The notes under the pieces are model-generated. The model was given only the letters and a program-made list of their open reading frames with translations, ran no database searches and was not told where the DNA came from. The position numbers and the translations under genes are program-made. Of a DNA stretch of 64,000 nucleotides, positions 1 to 10,869 are shown piece after piece. Within the stretch, counting starts at the first letter, position 1, and the number at the start of each line of letters is the position of its first letter. The DNA comes from Certhia americana (lineage: Eukaryota; Chordata; Aves; Passeriformes; Certhiidae): positions 50,923,471 through 50,987,470 of the forward strand of contig CM031857.1 of the NCBI GenBank assembly GCA_018697195.1. Reading direction: 5' to 3'.

Positions 1-682
1 ACTCTTGAAGTAACTGAACTCTGAGAGGATCTAGCATCCAATTATCTATTGAATTGTCACATTTCACTCTCCCTCAAACATAATTTTGAAGGGTAAATGG
101 CATTTTCTGCTTTGCAATAATACAGTAACTCACAGAGTTTGGAGCATAAGTGCCAGTTAATGAAATTAAAATATTAGGAACCAATTCATTTTTGGGGGGA
201 ACATAAAAGCTACAGTGCCATTGAAGGCAGAGTATCTAATGTCTGAGAGTTATTATATGTTAGGAAGTAGAAGACAAAATTAAGTCTTATTAGAAAATTA
301 AACTCCCATCACTGGGACACACTAATGTGTGGGATTCCCTTAGCATATGTATACGGTATAAATTCACAAATATAACTCAAAAGACTTACAGTTATTTTAC
401 AGGTGTATCTTTAAAACTATCTGACTGTTCCCAAATCCTGATTTTATCAAAGATTGGAAGGATGACTTGTAAGAGGTGATAACTGATGTGGACTTTTCAG
501 AGAAGTCACAAGAGTCCCTCCCAAGGACTCCTATACCAAAGCAAATATTAAAATAGGTGAGTGGAAATTGATGATCCATAAAAATACTCTGGAAGCTTAG
601 TGACACAACAGGAATTTTTTGCCATCTAGAATTTTCTGTTTCAAACTATGTAAAGGGAAAAATTATTGCTAGTACCGCACTG

Positions 683-762
683 TTGTGGTTTTTTTGTTGC
701 TTTTTTGGTTTTTCTTTTTTTTCTTGTTTGTTTGTTTGTTTTTTGTTTGGTTGTTGGTTTTT
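683..762 (+). repeat. T/G-rich low-complexity tract
   Basis: This stretch is nearly all T with interspersed G, and includes several TTTG units in tandem near 725-745. It is ordinary low-complexity DNA and codes for nothing I can see. Confidence 0.75.
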
Positions 763-2930
763 TTTTCTGAGATGGGAACAATGAGGGTGAGAAAAATCTC
801 CAGGAAATGAAAATGTCCATTACTAGCAGGGGACTAATGCTGACTTATCTTTTCAATGGTCTAAAAATCAACACTGGGAAACACTTACAAAATGGTCTTT
901 TCTTGCTTACTGTTCTTTGACTTGACTATTTTTTTACTTAGCTATTTATATTCTATCAAATTTTCCTTTATCATATTTGGTTGTAAAGCATGATAAGAAA
1001 AACTGAAAGTAAATAAGAAGTGCTATTACTCAAAGGACTAGTGATTTTTCTTTAGAAGTTTGTGTTTGGAAGGTACTGAATTAGATCCTTACCAAGGAAC
1101 AGATTTTTGTAACTTGAATAAGATAAAAAGATTGGTGTTTCTTCCTGTTTACCTAGATCCTTTGGATGTATTTCTCCTGTGTGATACTTAGCTCTGTTTA
1201 CTTAGAGTGGCTTTTGATAAACTTCTCTTGAGCCTTTCTTTGGTGCTCAGATGATAGTTTTTGGACATGGGAAATTCCAAAAGGCAAGAAATGAGTGTGA
1301 GGCAATCAACTGAGCAGAGCAACCATAGCTCATCTAGTTTGCCTTCCTAAGTTGGGGAAGAAATATTGGAGGTTACATTGCATCAGCCAAATCTGAGTTC
1401 AAGACCTCATCCTGAGTGTTGAAACTCCTTGGCAAAGTTAAATAACATCTGCAAATACTTGGGTGGATAATATGTATGGCTACAATGCACTCAACACACA
1501 TTGCAAGCTGTGTTCAAAATAATAATTTTGTAAATATTTCATGTGGACATAGTGCATCTGTAAAGAGGAAATTTGTAACACTTGTGAAAATTTGCTAGGC
1601 TATATACTTACATACGTACATATATATTCCTATTTCATATAGGTATTTGTGTGTCTCTGTGTGTGTGTATAAACTGCTTTATTTTATTTTCAAAACACCA
1701 TCTTAGATCTCAGTCATGATCTTACTACACTCAGTAAGAATTATACCAAGCAAAAAATAAAGGCATAGCAAAACCATTACAAAAAACCACCATCCGATTT
1801 TACTTTTAATACCACATGGTTCTAAAGCTGTCTAAGTTTATTAAAGGATTTAGCAGAAATAAAACTTATCCATAGTAAGTTTAGTTCTCTATTACATATT
1901 TATATTAAAGTCATATGTAAAAAATACAAAGAAACAAAGCAGAAAACTCACCACAAAGATCTTTGATTTACAAAGCCACCTTTCACAGGGTTTAAAGGTC
2001 GATTCTCCTAATAGCCCACAAAACTATTAAGTTAAGACAACTCTTATCTATATTCTTAAAGTTTCTGTATTAGATACAAAGTCAAAAACTGCTTTTTTTT
2101 TGGAAAGTGTGTACATATGACTGTTACTTCCAGCATTGCTCTAAAGGGTGAAGTGCTTTGCTACACAAAGAGAAGTCTTGTGCTAGGAAGTTTACAAATG
2201 GTTCAGCTCTCTTCATGCTAACAGATCAGATCTATACAGCAATTAGTAATGCACATATAGTTTTAAATGTTTGATTTCCCTTCCTGAGTTTTCAGCAGAC
2301 TAGGCATATCTACACATTATCAGATCCAACCCTGTGTACTTGATGACACAGGGACTTGTGAGAGGTGAGATCAGGAAGCTAGTTTTGGACAGAAAATGGG
2401 ACATCATTAGTAATTTTATGTAGTTTCAAGAAATGATTGGAGCCTGGAATTGTTCATCCTTGAGAAACTGTGCTATTTCAGTATTAGTATTTACAGACAA
2501 CTAAGGAAAACAAGATAGTGCCTATCAAAATTATTTATGAAATAAGAACTTTTCAAAAGCTTTCTGACACTTTACTTGAAAACTTTTGCTTGAAACAAAC
2601 AATTTTCCAAACTGGTACATATTAGTGGAGTTCATCTAAACACTGAATGTTATCTGCTTGAATTAGCATGTTGTCCTAGGAGACTTTAAATTTATGTGCC
2701 TTATCTTTTCAGTGTCCTCTTTGACAAGCTCCTTGGATAGAAAACATTTTCATAATATGCTGCCATTATGTTTTCTTTCTGTTTGTTATTCAGGAGGATC
2801 ACAATAAGTCATGAAAGATGTATTATATATGTATGACTCTTGCCTTGGGGTGGAAAAGATATGATCCACCAATATATCTTCTAAGAATTTATATCTGGCA
2901 TAAATAAATGTTACATTGTTCCAAAAGTAG

Positions 2931-2962
<32 letters not shown>

Positions 2963-2966
2963 AGGG
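2931..2966 (+). repeat. A18 run followed by AAAG-type purine tract
   Basis: Eighteen uninterrupted A residues at 2,931-2,948 run into G-interrupted A-rich sequence. An AATAAA word at 2,903-2,908 lies 22 bases before the run. That is the spacing of an mRNA polyadenylation signal and its tail, so this may be the 3' end of a retrocopy. A simple A-run is equally possible. Confidence 0.7.
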
Positions 2967-4136
2967 AATAATAAATAATAATTATAAAAAAGATTTGAGT
3001 AAATACTGCTTCTAAAACCTTTTCCATTTTATATCTTTTTCCCCCACATCATGTGGGTGGAAAATAATTTGGTTTTCTAATCAGTCTGGTTGAGTAGTTT
3101 TACTCATGAAAATTCTGTGCAAAACCTGAGAGTGCTGAGTAGCAAACTGAATTGAAAAGACTAAGAGACTTGTCTAGGTTTTATATGTGTATTGCAGCAG
3201 ATACATTCCTTAATACTGCTTTCAAGTGTGGGATTACATCCCATCTGAAGGAGGACCATTAAATGCAAAATATGGAAATAAAATGAGTGAATACTGGTGA
3301 GGGGGAGATTAACAGAGCAATGGAATACATGCACTGGGCCATTGAAAAAATATATACTGCTGTTTACATTTGCAAAGAATGTTCCCCAAGATTTTTTTTT
3401 TTTAGTCCCTCTGTGAGGTGATAAAATTTCTGTCTGTGAAGTGTTATCTTATTTTTATTTAGCCAGCAGTGATTTCAGCTAAGTCTGCACAACTATTAGA
3501 AAATACTTGTGTATTTATATATATGCATAAAACAGTATAGATTGCTAAAACAGATCTAGTTCTACCCTCTTCTACTAATTTATTTTCAAAATTCAAGTAT
3601 AATCATTTCCAAATTACAACTGGTAGGGCTTTCTACAATCATTCAGCTTTTTAATAAAAATCACTTAGAATCAAAATGTGTTGTATGAATATACCAGATT
3701 TGGTGAGACTGTCAACAGAAGAGTTCTTCAGCTGTCCATTAGATTTTCTGCTTAATATGATACTCTCTAGGAGTGGAACTTTTGGGAGCAAAAATATCTT
3801 TGGATACAGGAAAAGAAATTTCCATCTCAATCTGGACTTGGTCAATCTATCTATATGTGACATAGCATAGAAACCTCAGGTTTCTTAGGGAAATAGCACT
3901 TATACAGACTCTTCTTTCTTCTTTTCTTTTTTTCCTGTCCTTATCTAACAACTTTTGAGACCACAGCCAAAGAAGTAAAGCTATCAGAGATATTAAATTC
4001 TGCCAAGACAGCCTTTAGTAATTACCCCAATTGCAGAAGTTTCATTTGTACTAGACACCTGGGAATGTACATTCATTTCCAAAACATGCTTCCTAGGAAA
4101 CCAGGGCTCTCAAAGGTACTAGCTGTACATTTGTAA

Positions 4137-4154
4137 ACATATTAGCTAATATGT
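4137..4154. repeat. 18-bp perfect palindrome with flanking direct repeat
   Basis: The sequence ACATATTAGCTAATATGT equals its own reverse complement. It lies inside a direct duplication in which the 15-base word TGTAAACATATTAGC occurs twice, at about 4,132 and 4,152. The duplication may have created the palindrome. No function can be assigned from sequence alone. Confidence 0.75.
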
Positions 4155-4245
4155 AAACATATTAGCATTAGCTTGGATGACTGCAATCTACAGGATAAAT
4201 GCCCAGGGAGGTTTCTTTGTTGCTTTGGGTTGGGGTCTTTTTTCT

Positions 4246-4273
4246 GGGGGTGGGTGTTTGGGGTTTTTTTGGG
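4246..4273 (+). other. Predicted G-quadruplex motif
   Basis: Four G-runs of 5, 3, 4 and 3 bases are separated by loops of 1, 5 and 7 bases. This meets the common G3+ N1-7 rule for an intramolecular quadruplex on the plus strand. The surroundings are G/T-rich with T-runs. Whether it folds or acts in the cell is unknown. Confidence 0.6.
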
Positions 4274-7200
4274 TTTTTTTCAAGAAATACACAGACACCA
4301 CCACACAAATCTGCTCAGAAATGTGCTCTGAGGGACCAAACTCTACTCTTAGGTAAAATCAGCTCAAGGAGGCCAGCAGGCCAGTAAGGAAGTGTCTCTG
4401 CCTGTCTTTGGAGAATAAATATGCTGAGGCCTGGGAACTCTCCAAACAGCTGCTCCTCTCTGTGAACAGTATTGGGAGCATCATATCCACAGAAGTAGAT
4501 CCTCAATGTGGGCAGGTATCTCTAGAACAAACTGGCCTAATGGCACCTGGTCTAAACTTTACCCTTCACCCCCACATCTTTAAATTCCACATGCTTTTGG
4601 CTGATGTGAACTCTCAGCAATTAAATGATTTGTGTGTCCCCAGCTTGGTCTCCTTTTGAAGCTCCAGGGTGCCAGAAGCTGAGTGAACCCACCATGAGGC
4701 TGGGAGGCAGGAAAGCATCAAAGTCAAGAGTCATCTGGCTCTTCACCGCCTGTGCACTATCAGCCAAAGGCAGCAAACAAAGGAGGGAGGCCTTAAGCTG
4801 CCATTTGACTGCACAGAAAAGCACCACACAAAGAAAGGTGTGCAGTCATCCTCTGTTCAAATGCATTAGCTGACAATGCCAGAAACTGAGCTCTGCTACA
4901 CCTCACACAGGGTGACCATGTGGTGACTTACAAAGTCCACTGCATAGGTCCACAGGAGGTGGAAAACATCCCACACACCATACATTCATCTTACACAATG
5001 AAACAACATCACAATAATTAATATCCTGGATCACCTTCAGAGTGAAAAACAATAGAAAAAAAAAAGAATTTGCTTGAAATGTTTTACTCAGTATTTTCTT
5101 TGTAGGTACCACTTTCAAAATAATTTTGTTTAAGGGTAGGTCTACTTTGATTTGAGTGAATGATAACTGCTTTCAAAATGTTATTGGAATCTTTTATATA
5201 GAGCATTCATGGACTAGAAATGTAGGTCCATCTCTTATCAATCAGCTTATAGGGTCATTTTGTTTCACCTCATTTTCTCTATCTCTCAGGTCCAGAAGAT
5301 TTTTAACTAATCACCCAAAATGATTAGTTCGAAGTGATTAGCCTTAAATGGGATTTCTTTTCCTCTCTGCCACACAGCAGTTGTTCTTCAGTACCCTTAA
5401 GAGAATGAGTTTATCTGAAAGAAGGATTTAATCCATGCAGGTTCCAGCTCCCTGGTGTTTTTCCTGACCAGAATGCTGAAGGCTGTGAAGGGGGTTAATA
5501 ACTACCACCACTTGTTTGAGACTGGGGCTTATGTCTAAATTTTTGACTGCAGTACTGGTTGAAGGGCTGACATCCACTGGTGAGTGTTTATGGCTTGATA
5601 AGCAATGGCATGTTGGATGGGCTTTAATAATTCGTCTCTTTCATCTCACAAGTGAGGCAAAGTGAGAAAAACACCTTTTCCTTGTAGAAATTTAAGTGTT
5701 TCATCTCATGTTTGCCACAGAGACTGCCAGGTACAGCAGAAATGCTCAAGAGAAGTTGTGGCAACTTGCTCGACTGTCCCACTTTTAGTTTTGTTTGGAT
5801 AGTAAACAAAGTCCCATACTACTTACTAATGGCCACCTCAAACTTCTCACCATTTTAAGATCTCAGCTTCAAGATGAAGGCTTCTTGGTCAGTGCTAAAG
5901 ATACATTTAGACTGAAATATATCTAAAAGTTAGGCGCTCTTGATTTAAGAATTTATTCTCTGATTTGCCTGTAATAATCCAGCAAAATGGCCTAGAAAAA
6001 GGTGATAACTAACTCATTTAATTAGTCTCCTTCACAATTTGAGAAAATGATTACTGTCGTAGTCAATGAAATTCTCCTTTCTGGTAAATAAGGACTTAAA
6101 ATATTTTATGTCTGCTGAGTACTTCTGTATATGAAGAAGAGAGTGTGAAGAGGAAGGTGAGTTAGATTCAAAATAATACAATCATCAATTTGTAAACCTT
6201 GTGCTAAGCAAGGCAATGATTATGTTTCCTCACAGTTTCCTGACGTACAAGTAATGTTGTTTTTGAAATAGTACTCAGCATCCACAGCTTCTCTCCTAAT
6301 AACACAAATGCAGATGACTAGTGATTTCCACAAAACCTCAAATATCAATCTTTTAAATAAAGGGCTTCCCATAGAGTAATAATGAATCATGCATCTATTA
6401 TTGGCTAAATTCAAGCAATTATTTACTGAATATTTTTTCAGCTCAGGTAAACACAATGTCTTAAAGATGAGAAAATGAGCATAATCTAAGTCTAAAAGAA
6501 AAAAAAAATCAATCCTCTCTCTAAATGCCAGGTGGCCTTATGCAAAACACTCTGACACATCCTTCCTTTGCTTGTGAATCTATCTCCACAAAAGACAAAG
6601 CCTCTCATACCTGTACAAGTATGGCAATGGGGAGAATCAGATTTCTCAGCAGTTCTGGATGGGACAAAACTGATGCCTGAAATAATACCTTTTAACCTTT
6701 AGAGAGCCAATGCAGGTCAAAGGCTGAATATTCTGGGCATTATTTGAAAGAGGTGCCATGTAGTAGATGACTTCCTGAATTCTGCACTAGTTATCAGATA
6801 TGCCTACAATTTAGCTCTGTCAGAATTGCTGTCCTAGTACTGAGATACCACCATGGCATGAATTGCAGAAATTGTAAGGTCTGCTCATTAAAGAAAATTG
6901 GCTTAATCTTTAGGATGTGTGAAAAATGTGGAAAAAACCCAAACAGATAACGCCATAGCTACATTTTCCTTCCCAAATTGCATCTGTGGGTACAATACAG
7001 CCTCGAAGACTTGTTTCCATGCTTCCCTCTGGAGTGACCAACCAGTTTTGCCTATCTTTATTAGCTACTTTTCTTAGCAAATTGCACCCACTTACTTTTC
7101 CAGACTGAGTAGCAGCCAGCTAAGTTTTATGTTTACTCTTTTCTCTTTCTAACATTCTTGTGTCTACAGAAGATGGCTAGATCAGATACTGTAGAGCAGC

Positions 7201-9616
7201 TGTTTTCACCAGAGTTTTTTTTGTTTGTCAGCAGAGCTTAAATCGTTTTCCAGTGAAGATGTAAATGGTGGCAAATCAAATTTCTCCTTCTGGAGTATTG
7301 CCTTGATAACTTTGCTTTTCCATAAAAAGTCCATGGACTTGTGGTGCTTTATTGACCACAGATTGAAAACAGCTGTTTTAGAAATGCTGCCTTAACTTGA
7401 AAGGTCACTTAATGACCAACAGACAGAGGTCTCACTGGAATTGCCTCCAGTCCCTTTCTCAAGTTGCTGATGAACAGTGTCTCTTTTCTTGGAGCTATTC
7501 TTGAAGCTGCTCCTTGTTACTCTTTTTGCACTCCACCTGGAAGAAAAGAAATCCCTGTGAAATTGATGTGAATATCCATTTGTCTGGACATTTATTTCAC
7601 TAGGTCTGAAGCTAAGTTTGTTAGATATGTGTAGACAGGAGGGGGTCTGGGAATATGCTGCAATGACTGAAGAGCATTTTCTACTTGGTGTTTAGCTTGG
7701 CCAAAGGCCTGCTGAACACTGCCAGTCCCATGAGTCGGTTCTTACAATCGCTCATCCTTAAATATTCCTGCTGCTGTTACAAGATAATTCCAGATTTTCA
7801 GCTGCAGACCTGGCATGCTGATTGCTTGGCTCATATGAACTCTAACTGGCCAGATTTTCCCTTCTGAGGAAGAGCTTAACAGAGGATGGCATTTGTTCTG
7901 GCAAAATAGAGAGAGCTGTAAGTCTGAAAAGTCTAATATTTTTAATGGAATTAATAGGCACCAGTGTATTTCAGTTACCAGGTCAGCCAGTCAGAGGGTG
8001 CTCCTGGATTTAGCACAGGAAGTAATCTTACAAAACATACCTCTAACATTTGCTGGCTTTTTGGCATTCCCTACTAGAAATATGCTCAGGTAAAAGGAGG
8101 TGAGGCAGGTGAGAAGTATCCATAAGCATTCCTATGCTGCTAACCTCAAGCTGAACTAAAGACACATGTTCATCCATGTTAAAGATTAAATTAGACTCTA
8201 CAAAAAAGTTGGCATGTGATTATTAAAGCACAGGATACTGGCAGCTACGTCTCATATTAGAAAGAGAATATGAATCTTTGTAAGATAAAATCAATTTCGG
8301 TGTTTAGTCACAAGTACAGTAGGTTAGCTTCTGACCAGCATCTTTGGTAATTATATACATGAGGACAGATTAATAAGCAGTAGGCTTTTTCCATCACCAA
8401 ATGCAGCTTTTCATTCTTTTGATTTTACTCAGTGCTCACAATAAATTCAATTGTTGAACAGCCTCTTCTGCACAAACAGTTTTTTCTATTTTAGCTTTCA
8501 GATCATCAGTAGCCACAACAGAAATGTACTGCTTATATGATGGCTTTACAGTTCTAACATCATCTTGTTAACATCATCTCTGGAGACTAATACCCTCAAG
8601 TGTTTTGTGATACTTGAAGCTCTTGTATTACAAATATGTTTGGATGAAAAAATATTAGTAAAGGAAAAGGTATTACTGCAATCAAGTGATGAAAGGAGGC
8701 CCCAAATATACCCACAGCACTCATCTGTTATTCAGGCCTCTATTGTCCAAAAGCAGACACCTCTTATTTTCCTAATAAGACCAAGAATGGGACACTCAGT
8801 GCTACATAAAATGTTGCTGCAAGTAGGAATCCTGAGGTGCTTACAGCATAAAAAAGGACAGATTCCACAATTCAAACACAGGTCTCTGTGTTAAACTTAC
8901 GAAGTCATTATCTCACAGTGTTTATTACATGATGAAATGTTGTGTGATCTGTGTGCTTATAGGGCACAATGACAGAAAAAATGGTGTTTATCCCAGAAAC
9001 AGCAGAGTTGGTAATTTGATCTACTCCTCAGATATCTGAAGTTCCCTGTCTGACCTATTTTGGCTAAAATATGTATGTGTATGCCATGCAGCACATGCCA
9101 AGTGGCTGAGACATCTAGATCTCTATTTCCTACTGCACACTGATGATTTGTGCTAGTTTATTTAATTCTGACTTGTCCTGAGCAAGATAGACGTGCAATA
9201 TGAGGATAAATCAGCTTCAAAGAAGGAACAACGAGTTCAAGGCATTACACCACATATGCATGTCATAAAATGAATTTGCAGCATGCAAAATTAATCTGGG
9301 GCCCCACTGCATGTGCACAGGTTATGAGCATAGCCTGTAGAAATATGGAAAGTAGACCAAATTCATCCTACGCATGTGGAAATCACAGCCTATGAATTGT
9401 AGACAGTGTTCTAGGATATTCATTGACTGTTTGACTTGAACTTTTGGCTACTGAATTAGATAAAATAATAAGCAGAGAATCTTGACTTTTTCTAGTCCTG
9501 AATTACACATTCATTCTGTCTTTGTGTCAAAAAGTAGATAATTTAAGATAATTTTATTTTCTGTGCCTGGTACTATCCACCTTTTACAAACGTAACTGCT
9601 TTAGGATTAACTTCAC

Positions 9617-9763
9617 AACACCGAGCCTGACAGAGTTCAAGAAACGTTTGGACAATGCTCTCAGGCACATGGTGTGACTCTTGGGGATGGTTCTGTGCAA
9701 GGCCAGGAGTTGGACTTGATGATCCTTGTGGGTCCCTTCCAACCCAACTTATTTTGTGATTCT
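9617..9763 (+). mobile_element. CR1 LINE, 3'-end fragment
   Basis: About 150 bases match the end of the avian CR1 element as I remember it: a stretch ending in GGACTTGATGATCC, then GGTCCCTTCCAACCC, and a terminal TTTTGTGATTCT word. CR1 is a non-LTR retrotransposon whose copies are usually 5'-truncated and end in short octamer-like repeats rather than poly(A). This copy is one of those truncated tails, in plus orientation, and has no coding part. The 5' limit is approximate. It lies about 530 bases before the solo LTR. Confidence 0.88.
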
Positions 9764-10294
9764 TTAAGGAGAGAAAGGAGTTGATTATTATATGAATATA
9801 TATAAGGAGAACATTACCTTATTAGGCAGCATGATGTTTTGCACAGCTGGCTGACTTTCCTGGCTGCCTTAGCAGATGAAAAGAACTGAATAGTTCATTT
9901 TGTTCCAGCCTTTAGCTCTTAGCTTAACTCTTAGGACAAGTTTCATGCTCTTTTTATCTGTTTTATGGCTATCTGATTATAGGAAGGAGGATTAGGAGTT
10001 TGCTTCCCACATATAATTTTAAGATTTTTTACTCCACAAAGTACCCATGAAGCTTTACTATCTCTCCCATGTATTCTAGCACTTTAGTCAGAATCCATGT
10101 GAATCCATGAACCTGAATACTTCCAGCTCATGTGACCTCTTCCAGTCCTGGCAAAATGTACAGCCAAATTGCTCTCTCAATTCATTGCCTTTGTATTCCT
10201 AGCCATTAACAACAGGGATCTTGGTCTGCCAGTGCTACATGGCAATCCCATAAATTCCTTCTGTTGCAGTGTGTTTTTTCTATTTTTTCTTTAA
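9764..10294. other. Gene-free spacer between CR1 tail and LTR
   Basis: About 530 bases of AT-rich unique DNA with no recognisable gene or repeat. A CTTTAA word at its end (10,289-10,294) may be a target-site remnant of the following LTR. Confidence 0.6.
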
Positions 10295-10869
10295 TGGTTT
10301 GCTCCTGTTTCCCCATGGTTTGTCCTGAGTTGTAACTTCCTACCCAGCTGTCTGTTATATCCTAAGACCTGCCCCTTGTTCCTGAATGTTCTTTGCCTAG
10401 ATGTCAATCCCTCCTTATGCCAGCTCCCTCTTAGACCTCCCCTTTGGAAATCCCCTAATCTTTGAAGCCCCATTGGTTTGTTTAAACTGTCCCCTTCCCC
10501 TGTAACTCCTTATTGGACTAAGTATCAGAAACCCCTCCTTGTGTTCCTCCCCACTCCCTTCCTTATTGGCTGCGGATTTGTATCCTCCCCCTGAGACCTC
10601 CCCTGTATGAAACTCCATGCACACCTGTGTTCAACATCTTTTGTCCCTGGACCTTCCAGACAATAAACACCTTTGGAATCCTTGCATCCATCCTCAGCGC
10701 TTTTGCACATCGACGTGCTGTAGAGAGCAAGCCTTTCTCTACTGCACTCAGACCATTCTTGGTTGGAGAGCAGCCACTCTTGGCTCCGTGCTGGGAGGTA
10801 GCAGGTGGACTCCAGCTGCACATCACCCTTCCAGTCCTCTGAGCTGGCATTTTTGTTGTCCTACCGGGC
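10295..10869 (+). mobile_element. Solo LTR of an endogenous retrovirus
   Basis: A pyrimidine-rich, less AT-rich block of about 575 bases has the order of parts expected of a retroviral LTR. A C/T-rich U3 runs to about 10,590. A degenerate TATA-like word (GTATGAAA) lies near 10,604. An AATAAA polyadenylation signal at 10,662-10,667 sits within CAATAAACACCTTTGG, a phrase I recognise from avian endogenous retrovirus LTRs. A U5-like part follows to about 10,869. The start was set at TG and the end at a possible degenerate 6-base target duplication (CTTTAA before, CTTTAG after). The end lacks the usual CA, so the borders are tentative. No primer-binding site, gag, pol or env follows, so this is a solo LTR left by recombination. 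Short open frames on both strands inside it are chance. Confidence 0.72.
10662..10667 (+). promoter_or_regulatory. LTR polyadenylation signal AATAAA
   Basis: A canonical AATAAA lies about 370 bases into the LTR, before the inferred R/U5 part. It is the landmark that orients the LTR on the plus strand. There is no sign that it is used today. Confidence 0.65.

Larger units (their letters stand above)
1..9616. other. Gene-free, AT-rich unique DNA
   Basis: No open frame here is long or recognisable; the longest is about 109 codons at 8,565-8,894 on the plus strand and resembles no family I know. The block holds a T/G-rich stretch at about 683-762, a short TG run near 1,648-1,668, an A-run preceded by AATAAA near 2,903-2,948, an 18-base palindrome at 4,137-4,154 and a G-rich stretch at 4,246-4,273, each described separately. 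The part from 4,300 to 4,830 is less AT-rich than its surroundings, but I could not assign it to a repeat family. Intergenic or intronic DNA is the most likely reading. Confidence 0.7.
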
